Positions 1-5,174 of a stretch of DNA of 5,942 bases are shown here, one piece after another. The stretch's first letter is position 1; every line of letters begins with the position of its first letter. Position numbers and translations under genes: made by a program. The notes beneath the pieces are model-generated. The model saw nothing but the letters and a program-made list of their open reading frames with translations. It did not search any database and was not told where the DNA came from. This stretch comes from JAOTYV01 sp964469835 (GTDB lineage Bacteria; Pseudomonadota; Alphaproteobacteria; UBA8366): NCBI GenBank assembly GCA_964469835.1, contig CAYYBI010000210.1, positions 1-5,942 on the forward strand. The letters run 5' to 3'.

Positions 1-654
1 AAAGACACGCTGCTCAAGCAAACAGAGGCCGAAAAGCGCCGAAATACGAGAAGAATGAAGAAACTCGCCCGCGAGGCGCGCAATCTTAAGGAGCTTTTTC
101 AGCGTCTCAAAGAGGACCGGCCGCCGCCACCGCGCACGGCGCCCATGGCCAGACGGGGACGCGACGCGGGCACGCCGCGCCAGCAGCGCGAAACGGGCCC
201 CCAACAAACAGCCCGCCTGACGCTACCAAAACCGGCATTGCTAAGGCCTTTTCCCCGGCGCGGTCCGATCACATTTCCTGCGCGTGGCCAAATAACTCGG
301 CGCTATGGTGAAAATACAGGATATGGTAACACTTCCAGAGGTATCACGATTGCCACGAGACCGGCGGCCCGGATCATTGCGCCGCATGACGGCAGAGTGG
401 TGTTTGCGGGCCCGTTCCGCGGTTATGGGCAAATATTGATTATTGAGCATGACGGTGGATATCATACTTTACTCGCCGGGCTGGCCCAGGTTGACGGCAC
501 TGTCGGACAATGGCTGCTCGCCGGTGAGCCGGTGGGCGTGATGGCCAGATCGAAGGATGGAACGCCACAGCTTTATGTCGAACTTCGCCGCCGCGGGCAG
601 CCGGTCAATCCGCAGCCCTGGTTTGCCCAATCCGCAAGCAAGGCGAGAGGATAA
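1..654 (+). CDS. envC: EnvC-like murein hydrolase activator, LytM/M23 domain (5' end missing)
   Basis: The reading frame is open from base 1, so the gene starts upstream. The ATG at 55 is internal, lying within a charged helical stretch. The visible 217 residues are the end of a Lys/Arg/Glu-rich coiled coil (about 1-40), a Pro/Arg-rich linker (about 41-85) and a LytM (peptidase M23-like) domain (about 90-208) ending in PVNPQPWF, very like the end of E. coli EnvC. EnvC proteins act in the periplasm, binding and activating cell-division amidases (AmiA/AmiB) that split daughter-cell peptidoglycan. As in that family, the zinc ligands of active M23 enzymes are absent: the HxGxD position reads SRGIT (112-116) and the HxH position reads QLY (190-192). 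It is therefore an activator, not a hydrolase. The signal peptide and most of the coiled coil lie outside the window. Codons 80-115 are somewhat AT-richer than the flanks. The family call is firm; the amidase partner is inferred. Confidence 0.9.
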   Translation, partial: KDTLLKQTEAEKRRNTRRMKKLAREARNLKELFQRLKEDRPPPPRTAPMARRGRDAGTPRQQRETGPQQTARLTLPKPALLRPFPRRGPITFPARGQITRRYGENTGYGNTSRGITIATRPAARIIAPHDGRVVFAGPFRGYGQILIIEHDGGYHTLLAGLAQVDGTVGQWLLAGEPVGVMARSKDGTPQLYVELRRRGQPVNPQPWFAQSASKARG

Positions 655-661
655 GGCGAAC

Positions 662-733
662 ATGCTCCACGGCTTCGGAATTATGAGAGCAATTGTTGGA
701 ACGAGAAGCTTAGAGAGGAACGTGCTGGTATGA
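662..733 (+). CDS. Possible 23-residue leader ORF overlapping the ctpA start
   Basis: An ATG at 662, five bases after an AAGG (653-656) that overlaps the envC stop codon, opens a 24-codon frame. It ends in TGA at 731-733. This stop overlaps the ctpA ATG (730-732) in the ATGA arrangement typical of translationally coupled genes. The peptide starts MLHGFGIMRAIVG, has a short hydrophobic stretch, and ends in a charged tail. A second in-frame ATG lies at 683. The frame occupies essentially the whole envC-ctpA gap. I recognise no homologue, and 24 codons can stay open by chance. The support is the overlap geometry and the ribosome-binding-site-like sequence only. It may be a leader peptide that carries ribosomes to the ctpA start, or nothing. 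Confidence 0.3.
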   Translation: MLHGFGIMRAIVGTRSLERNVLV

Positions 734-2064
734 AGCGCGATATGCCTAAACTGTTCACAGCGATGGCGATTGGAGCACTTGTCGGTGCATTTTTTCTGAT
801 CCCGACGCCCGCCGGCTTAGCGGCCCCCGATAAACCCGAGACCTATCGCATGCTCGAGTTGTTCGGCAATGTGTTCGAGCGCGTGCGCAAGGACTATGTC
901 GAAGAAAAATCGGATGAGGAACTCATCGAAGCCGCCATCACCGGCATGCTTACCCACCTGGATCCGCATTCCGCCTTCCTCAACAAGAGGCGGTTCCGCG
1001 ACATGCAGGTCCAGACCAAGGGGGAGTTTGGCGGCCTCGGGATCGAGGTCACCATGGAAAAAGGCTACGTCAAGGTGGTCTCGCCGATCGACGATACACC
1101 CGCCGATCGCGCCGGCTTGAAGCCAGGCGACCTGATTACCCATATCGACGGCGAACAGATCCAGGGCCTCACCCTGAGCGAAGCCGTGACCAAGATGCGC
1201 GGCCCGGTCAAAACCGCCATCAAACTCACCATTCGCCGTGGCGCGAAAAAACCCTTCGACGTTTCGATCACCAGGGACCGGATTCGCATTCAGAGCGTAC
1301 GGTCGCGCCCCGAGGGCAAGATCGGCTATATCCGTATCAGCAGCTTCAGCGAGCAAACCGATAAGGGTCTGAAGCGGGCGATCGACAAGCTGAAGAAAAA
1401 ACTCGGCGGCGACCTGATGGGCTATGTGCTTGATCTCCGCAACAACCCAGGTGGCTTGCTGGACCAGGCTGTAACGGTGAGCGACAGTTTCCTGGATCAG
1501 GGCGAAATCGTCTCGACGCGCGGACGCCATGAAGACACAGGTCAACGCTTCAATGCGACATCGGGCGATCTGACGGACGGCAAACCGATAATCGTGTTGA
1601 TCAACGGCGGTTCCGCATCCGCTTCCGAGATCGTTGCCGGCGCGCTCCAGGACCATCGGCGGGCAATCATTGTCGGCACGAAGACCTTCGGTAAGGGGTC
1701 GGTGCAGACGATCATTCCACTCGGTCGCAGCGGTGCCATCAAGTTGACCACGCAGCGGTATTACACGCCGAGCGGCCGATCGATCCAGGCAAAAGGCATC
1801 AAACCGGACATTGAGGTCGCGCAAGCGCGGATCGTGCCGGTCGATGCCCCGGTGACACGACGTTCCGAGCGCGATCTTCGCGGCGCCCTTCAAAACGAGG
1901 ACGAAAAAAAACCGGAAGACAAAAAGAAACCGGACTCGTCGGATAAACCGGATGTCTCGGCCGAGGATGCAAAGGCGAAGGCCGCGTCGGAAGATTTCCA
2001 ATTGGCCCGAGCGCTGGATTTGTTGCGCGGCATCGCGATGTTCCGAAGTCGGATGGTGAATTAA
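730..2064 (+). CDS. ctpA: Carboxy-terminal processing serine protease CtpA (peptidase S41A)
   Basis: This is a 444-residue secreted S41 protease, the usual length for CtpA. A signal peptide is visible: basic start, hydrophobic core at about residues 8-26, likely cut after AGLAA (residue 32). An N-terminal helical region (about 38-95) is followed by a PDZ domain (about 98-180, with GGLGIEV and AGLKPGD) that binds substrate C-termini. The protease core follows (about 185-365). The Ser-Lys pair is S297 in GGSASASE and K322 in FGKGSVQ, with Q326 four residues on. The 25- and 4-residue spacings match Bacillus CtpB and the Ser-Lys spacing of E. coli Prc. A Lys/Asp/Glu-rich low-complexity segment (about 388-420) precedes a C-terminal helix. 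The ATG at 730 is preceded by AGAGGAA (714-720), nine bases away; ATG 742 (M5) is an alternative. The protease probably acts in the periplasm, trimming or degrading envelope proteins. Its neighbours suggest a peptidoglycan role, but the substrate is unknown. Confidence 0.96.
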   Translation: MKRDMPKLFTAMAIGALVGAFFLIPTPAGLAAPDKPETYRMLELFGNVFERVRKDYVEEKSDEELIEAAITGMLTHLDPHSAFLNKRRFRDMQVQTKGEFGGLGIEVTMEKGYVKVVSPIDDTPADRAGLKPGDLITHIDGEQIQGLTLSEAVTKMRGPVKTAIKLTIRRGAKKPFDVSITRDRIRIQSVRSRPEGKIGYIRISSFSEQTDKGLKRAIDKLKKKLGGDLMGYVLDLRNNPGGLLDQAVTVSDSFLDQGEIVSTRGRHEDTGQRFNATSGDLTDGKPIIVLINGGSASASEIVAGALQDHRRAIIVGTKTFGKGSVQTIIPLGRSGAIKLTTQRYYTPSGRSIQAKGIKPDIEVAQARIVPVDAPVTRRSERDLRGALQNEDEKKPEDKKKPDSSDKPDVSAEDAKAKAASEDFQLARALDLLRGIAMFRSRMVN

Positions 2065-2103
2065 GGTTCAACCGCCCTGAAACTTCCGTCCCGCAAATCC
2101 AAG

Positions 2104-2135
2104 GCCGGCGGCACAGGGTCCGTGACTCCGCCGGC
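2104..2135 (+). promoter_or_regulatory. Hairpin covering the GTG start of the deacetylase-like gene
   Basis: GCCGGCGG (2104-2111) pairs perfectly with CCGCCGGC (2128-2135) across a 16-base loop. Inside the loop CAC (2112-2114) can also pair with GTG (2122-2124), the proposed start codon. The only purine-rich ribosome-binding candidate, AGGG (2115-2118), lies in the inner loop. In mRNA this would hide the start site unless opened, for example by ribosomes finishing ctpA 40 bases upstream. No T-run follows, so it does not look like a terminator. The pairing is seen directly; the regulatory role is inferred. Confidence 0.35.
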
Positions 2136-3228
2136 GCGCGAACCCCGGGGCGCGCGCGTGTTCGGATCCTTGGTGTTGGTGGCTTGGATCCTATGCCTCA
2201 CAACCTTGATCGGCGGCACGGCTTGGCTCTACCTGACCTACGACCAATCCGCGGCAACACACGGCACCCCACCCCGCGCCTCGTTGGCGCTTTCGAAGTT
2301 CCGTGAGGCGGCCCCGGAAGATGAGGGCGCACCGGCGGCGCCATCGTCAGAGGGTGACCCTGCAGCCGCCCAACCCGCCGCGAACGCGCCGACGACACCC
2401 GGCGCCAAAAATGAGACGGCGCTGGCGGGGCTGCATCCGCACCCCGACCCTGCATTGTTGGAAAAAACCGATTTGGGGCCCTTGCCGATCATCGGCAAGG
2501 ATGGCCGTGCCGCGTGGCGGGTCTATGCCCGGCCCTTCAGCCAGGTTGAAAAACGGCCCCGGATCGTCATCATCCTGATGGGGCTTGGAATTTCCGCCAA
2601 GGAAACGCAGCAAGCGATTGAAATCCTGCCTGGGGCGGTCTCTCTGTCCTTCGCACCGTTCGGCGAAAACCTGGACGCACTGATTGAAGCGAGCCGTCGC
2701 CTGGGACATGAAGTCTTGCTCGACCTTCCTATGGAGCCGGTGGACTTTCCGCGCAACGACCCCGGGCCGCATACCCTTCTGACCAACGTATCCATCGACC
2801 AGAACCTGCGGCAGCTTGAGTGGGTCTTGAGCCGTGTTACCGGATATGTCGGCGTATCGGTGTATATGGGATCGGGTTTCGCGACAAAGCCGCGCGCATT
2901 GACGCCGATCCTTTCGGAACTCAAGGCTCGGGGATTGATGCTGCTCGATACACGTGAGAATCCGCTTGGCCAAACCAAGACCATCGCCGACGAAATCGGC
3001 CTGCCGGTCGCCGCCAACTATTTGTTTCTCGATCGTGAGCCGGCCCAGGATGCAATCGAGGAAAACCTCTCCAAGCTTGAGGCCCGCGCCAAGGAGCGTG
3101 GTTTGGCGATTGGCACGGCGCATTCCTATCCTGTAACCGTGCGCGTTTTGCGGCCTTGGCTCGACACCCTGTCCCACAAAGGCTTCGTCCTCGCCCCGGT
3201 GTCGGCGGCGGTCCAGAGCCGGAAATAG
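2122..3228 (+). CDS. Divergent polysaccharide deacetylase family protein (YibQ/DUF610-like), membrane anchored
   Basis: The protein has 368 residues if it starts at GTG 2122. The layout is a short basic N-terminus, one transmembrane or signal-anchor helix (about 13-38), an Ala/Pro/Glu-rich periplasmic linker (about 60-105), and the Polysacc_deac_2 (divergent deacetylase, NodB-fold relative) domain at about 145-365. Recognisable family blocks are PRIVIILMGLG (146-156), HEVLLDLPMEP (196-206), NDPGPHTLLTN (212-222), YMGSGFATKP (248-257) and a late GTAHSYP (331-337). Where other members have a DDLG metal motif this protein reads MGLG, and where they have NHMGS it reads VYMGS, so the usual metal ligands seem lost. 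My recollection is that alphaproteobacterial members often differ at these sites too. The gene follows ctpA after 57 bases, and yibQ is next to envC in E. coli, supporting an envelope role. No ATG exists upstream; GTG 2158 (after GGGG) is an alternative start but would begin inside the membrane helix. The function is unproven. Confidence 0.85.
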   Translation: MTPPAREPRGARVFGSLVLVAWILCLTTLIGGTAWLYLTYDQSAATHGTPPRASLALSKFREAAPEDEGAPAAPSSEGDPAAAQPAANAPTTPGAKNETALAGLHPHPDPALLEKTDLGPLPIIGKDGRAAWRVYARPFSQVEKRPRIVIILMGLGISAKETQQAIEILPGAVSLSFAPFGENLDALIEASRRLGHEVLLDLPMEPVDFPRNDPGPHTLLTNVSIDQNLRQLEWVLSRVTGYVGVSVYMGSGFATKPRALTPILSELKARGLMLLDTRENPLGQTKTIADEIGLPVAANYLFLDREPAQDAIEENLSKLEARAKERGLAIGTAHSYPVTVRVLRPWLDTLSHKGFVLAPVSAAVQSRK

Positions 3229-3233
3229 GCAGG

Positions 3234-3731
3234 ATGGCGAAACGCGACACAGCGCATCCGCTCTATCGGCCATGCGTGGGTTTGATGCTGATAAACAGCG
3301 ACGGCGACATCTTTGTCGGCAAACGCATCGACGTTCCCGGCGACCATTGGCAGATGCCTCAGGGCGGAATCGATGCAGGGGAAACACCAGAACAGGCGGC
3401 AATTCGGGAACTCGCCGAAGAAACCGGCACCGACAAGGCCGAGATCATTGGCGTAAGCGCAGGATGGCTGCAATACGATTTGCCGAAAGACGTCGCCGGC
3501 AAGGTCTGGCGAGGCCGTTACCGCGGCCAGTCACAGCGGTGGTTCGCCCTGCGGTATACCGGCACCGATGATGACATCGACATCAACGCCCACAAGCCGG
3601 AATTCACGGAATGGTGCTGGATCGGCATCGATACGCTGGTCGATAGGATTATTCCATTCAAGCGCGATATTTACCGCGCCGTGGTTGACGAGTTTCGCGA
3701 TCTGGTCGAGTCGGTCGCCCGGAAATCCTGA
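3234..3731 (+). CDS. rppH: RNA pyrophosphohydrolase (Nudix hydrolase)
   Basis: This 165-residue protein is colinear with E. coli RppH (176 residues). RppH removes pyrophosphate from the 5' triphosphate end of mRNAs in the cytoplasm, leaving a monophosphate that stimulates RNase E-type decay; dinucleoside polyphosphates are also substrates in this family. It opens with YRPCVG (11-16). The WQMPQGGID block leads into a complete Nudix box at 44-66 (G-x5-E50-x7-R58-E59-L-x-E62-E63-x-G65-T), so the metal-binding glutamates are intact. Other RppH signatures are LQYDLPKD (79-86), GQSQRWFALRY (98-108), PEFTEW (122-127) and PFKRDIYR (141-148). The ATG at 234 bases past 3000 is chosen because the family N-terminus starts here; an in-frame TTG at 3156 lies inside the previous gene. 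Only five bases separate it from the deacetylase-like gene, so the two are probably co-transcribed. The ribosome binding site is weak (GGA at 3221, AGG touching the ATG), consistent with coupling. Confidence 0.95.
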   Translation: MAKRDTAHPLYRPCVGLMLINSDGDIFVGKRIDVPGDHWQMPQGGIDAGETPEQAAIRELAEETGTDKAEIIGVSAGWLQYDLPKDVAGKVWRGRYRGQSQRWFALRYTGTDDDIDINAHKPEFTEWCWIGIDTLVDRIIPFKRDIYRAVVDEFRDLVESVARKS

Positions 3732-3756
3732 CACCACTGCCCCAAGTGGTTACAAA
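3728..3756 (+). promoter_or_regulatory. Possible sigma-70-like promoter for the metalloprotease gene
   Basis: CTGACA (3728-3733, five of six matches to the -35 consensus) is separated by 17 bases from TACAAA (3751-3756, four of six matches to the -10 consensus). A start near 3763 would leave a leader of about 120 bases before the GTG at 3884. The -35 box overlaps the rppH stop codon. An ACCACT/AGTGGT inverted repeat (3733-3738 and 3745-3750) fills most of the spacer and could be an operator or a weak hairpin after rppH. This is pattern matching in a GC-rich genome, so it is only suggestive. Confidence 0.3.
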
Positions 3757-3883
3757 ATCTTAACCAAGCCGCGGCCAAAATTGATGTCGTGGAGGAGAGG
3801 GCGGCGACGGCGAAGAGTCGCCCGCTCACAGGGAATGCTTAACGGGAATACGGCGTCGAAATTTATTGCCCGCGGAGACTATC
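3757..3883 (+). other. Leader region of the metalloprotease gene: hairpin, direct repeat, GANTC site
   Basis: No gene is apparent between rppH and the next start. The stretch holds a TTAACC motif (3760-3765) resembling a CtrA half-site. It also holds a 6-bp hairpin, GGCGAC (3803-3808) with GTCGCC (3817-3822). A GAGTC site (3815-3819, the CcrM GANTC pattern) overlaps that hairpin. GGGAAT occurs twice (3831-3836 and 3844-3849), with a 13-base period. All are short and could be chance. The region is a plausible place for regulation of the downstream gene. Confidence 0.25.
3873..3877 (+). promoter_or_regulatory. Ribosome binding site that selects GTG 3884
   Basis: CGGAG lies six bases before GTG 3884, close to ideal spacing. 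The longer in-frame alternative TTG at 3866 has no comparable purine-rich sequence upstream. This is why the start is placed at 3884. Confidence 0.6.
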
Positions 3884-4675
3884 GTGAAAATATCGGTCGC
3901 GAATCCGATTTTTACGCCGGCCGGCCCCCCTAGCGCGGGATTCGGCCGATTGACCGCCATTCCCGATCGTACAACCGGGAATCAGGCGTCACAAGCGACT
4001 GATCCCGGCGCATCCCCGGTCCGTGGCGCCAGCAGTGCAGCGCCTCTTATTGATCTGAGCGGGCAGTCCGCGGCACAGGAATCCGAAGATCCGGATTCGC
4101 CGCAAACGGCTCCTGAGAACGAGGAAGCCGTTCCCGAAAAGAAGAGCGCGGAAGAAAAGGGACCGGATGGCCTCACCGAAGAGGACCGCAAGGAAGTCGA
4201 ACGGCTCAAGAAGCGTGATCGCGAAGTACGCGCCCACGAACAGGCGCATAAATCCGCCGGCGGCCCGTATGCGGGCCAGGTATCATTCGAGACCGAGCGC
4301 GGACCCGATGGACGGGCCTATGCGGTCGGCGGCGAGGTGAAGATCGACACCAGCGAGATTCCCAACAATCCGCAAGCGACGATCCGAAAGCTGGAAACCG
4401 TCAAACGGGCCGCCCTCGCCCCGGCGCAGCCGTCATCGCAGGACCGGCAAGTCGCCACTCAAGCGGACGCCAAGATACAACAGGCGCGCCAGGAATTGCG
4501 CGAGCAAAAGGCCACAGAGGAGGCCGAGAAGAGGGAGCAGCGGGCGGACGTCACGGACGAGACGCGACCCGGATCAAAGCCCACCGCCGCAGAGCAGGCC
4601 GGCAACCGGCAACTGGCTGGCCGTAATCAAGGCGGCATCGTCGATCCGGGATCCCTGCTTGACCTGACCGCCTGA
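3884..4675 (+). CDS. Putative metalloprotease, SprA-related family (HExxH and GEV motifs)
   Basis: The protein has 263 residues from GTG 3884. Residues 1-95 are low-complexity, rich in Ser, Ala, Pro and Glu, and probably disordered. The conserved core at about 97-195 contains LKKRDREVRAHEQAH with the zinc-type HExxH at H118-H122 (E119 the presumed catalytic glutamate). It continues with SAGGPYAGQVSFE, GPDGRAYAVGGEVKIDTS (the GEV motif of the SprA-related family, 150-152), and a helix with VKRAALAPAQPSSQDRQVA. A Gln/Glu/Lys-rich coiled-coil-like segment (about 196-222) and a polar tail follow. No signal peptide or membrane segment is visible, so it may stay in the cytoplasm or leave by another route. 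Family members are annotated as putative metalloproteases from the motif; no substrate is known to me, and the third zinc ligand is not obvious. It probably has its own promoter, 152 bases after rppH, and it converges on atpC. Confidence 0.82.
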   Translation: MKISVANPIFTPAGPPSAGFGRLTAIPDRTTGNQASQATDPGASPVRGASSAAPLIDLSGQSAAQESEDPDSPQTAPENEEAVPEKKSAEEKGPDGLTEEDRKEVERLKKRDREVRAHEQAHKSAGGPYAGQVSFETERGPDGRAYAVGGEVKIDTSEIPNNPQATIRKLETVKRAALAPAQPSSQDRQVATQADAKIQQARQELREQKATEEAEKREQRADVTDETRPGSKPTAAEQAGNRQLAGRNQGGIVDPGSLLDLTA

Positions 4676-4689
4676 TCCGGCGAGCGCAC

Positions 4690-4720
4690 AAAAAAGGCCG
4701 CCTTCCGGCGGCCATTTCTT
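4690..4720. terminator. Bidirectional intrinsic terminator between convergent genes
   Basis: GGCCGCC (4696-4702) pairs with GGCGGCC (4707-4713) around a TTCC loop. Six A residues (4690-4695) precede it and ATTTCTTT (4714-4721) follows. On the + strand it ends transcription of the metalloprotease gene, whose stop is 21 bases upstream. On the - strand the A-run becomes a U-run and it ends the atp operon, whose last stop is 24 bases upstream. This is a textbook shared terminator; only its efficiency is unknown. Confidence 0.88.
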
Positions 4721-4737
4721 TGCGGCAGCTTGCAAGC

Positions 4738-5154
4738 CTATTCGTAAATCTGTGCGTCCAGCGCTTCCAGCATCGCTTCCGCAATTACAATAGCCGCCGC
4801 CATTTTTTGCCGTTCGGCATCGTCACGGGCACTGCCCAAATCTTCCCGCAGCTCCCCGAGACGGCTCTCCACCGCGGAACGATCGATTTCATCCAAAGGT
4901 TCTGCGTTTTCGGCAAGCACCGTGCAGCGTTCTGCGGTTACTTCCGCAAAGCCGCCCGCGACGAATATGCGCGCACTCGCCGTGCCGTTTTCGAATACGG
5001 TGATCGTACCCGGCCGCACCGTCGATATTACCGGCGCATGGTCGGCAAGAACCCCGAAGTCCCCTTCCGCGCCCGGAACGACAACCATGTCGACCTCCTG
5101 GGACAGCTGAAGCTCTGCGGGAGACACCAATTCGAAATTCACTTTGTCCGCCAC
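4738..5154 (-). CDS. atpC: F1 ATP synthase epsilon subunit
   Basis: This is a 138-residue epsilon subunit, the usual length. Epsilon is part of the central stalk of F1: it binds gamma, links it to the c-ring, and in many bacteria restrains ATP hydrolysis. The N-terminal beta-sandwich (about 1-85) carries the family block VVPGAEGDFGVLADHAP (25-41) and IFVAGGFAEV (63-72). The C-terminal part (about 88-138) is a pair of helices (DRSAVESRLGELREDL and the AAAIVIAEAMLEAL helix), so the regulatory hairpin seems complete. The start is GTG at 5154, 20 bases after the atpD stop on the same strand. It is preceded by AAGGAGAA (5168-5161) at good spacing. It is the last gene of the operon and runs into the shared terminator. 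Nothing is missing. Confidence 0.97.
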   Translation of the reverse strand: MADKVNFELVSPAELQLSQEVDMVVVPGAEGDFGVLADHAPVISTVRPGTITVFENGTASARIFVAGGFAEVTAERCTVLAENAEPLDEIDRSAVESRLGELREDLGSARDDAERQKMAAAIVIAEAMLEALDAQIYE

Positions 5155-5160
5155 GGACTC

Positions 5161-5168
5161 TTCTCCTT
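5161..5168 (-). promoter_or_regulatory. atpC: Ribosome binding site of atpC (supports its GTG start)
   Basis: On the - strand AAGGAGAA, an excellent Shine-Dalgarno sequence, lies six bases before GTG 5154 (eight from its GGAG core). There is no in-frame ATG nearby, and family alignment of VNFELVSP fits this start. Confidence 0.8.
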
Positions 5169-5174
5169 GCGGCG

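Noticed and set aside
55..654. ATG 55 as the true start of the EnvC-like gene
   Set aside because: The frame is open to base 1 and the codons before 55 continue the charged coiled coil; EnvC proteins are about twice this length with a signal peptide, so the start is upstream of the window.
817..2001. 394-codon open frame on the - strand opposite ctpA
   Set aside because: It is the antisense shadow of a clear S41 protease in GC-rich DNA; the translation is low-quality (runs of Phe/Arg/Val) with no recognisable domain and no ribosome site.
2135..2156. CGCGCG...CCCCGGGG...CGCGCG symmetric GC element at the start of the deacetylase-like gene
   Set aside because: The halves meet without a workable loop and the symmetry is broken by AA; it lies within coding codons for Arg/Ala/Gly, so GC bias explains it.
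2347..3402. 351-codon open frame on the - strand opposite the deacetylase-like gene and rppH
   Set aside because: It crosses two well-supported genes, is Arg/Cys/Gln-rich and matches no family I know; it is explained by codon bias on the other strand.
3733..3758. ACCACT/AGTGGT hairpin as an intrinsic terminator of rppH
   Set aside because: The stem is only 6 bp with modest GC, and it is followed by ACAAAATCTT and not by a T-run; at best a weak pause site or operator.
3784..3933. Arg-rich + strand frame of about 49 codons before and into the metalloprotease gene
   Set aside because: It belongs to a longer shadow frame running out of rppH, has no good ribosome site at ATG 3784, and overlaps the supported GTG 3884 start in another frame.
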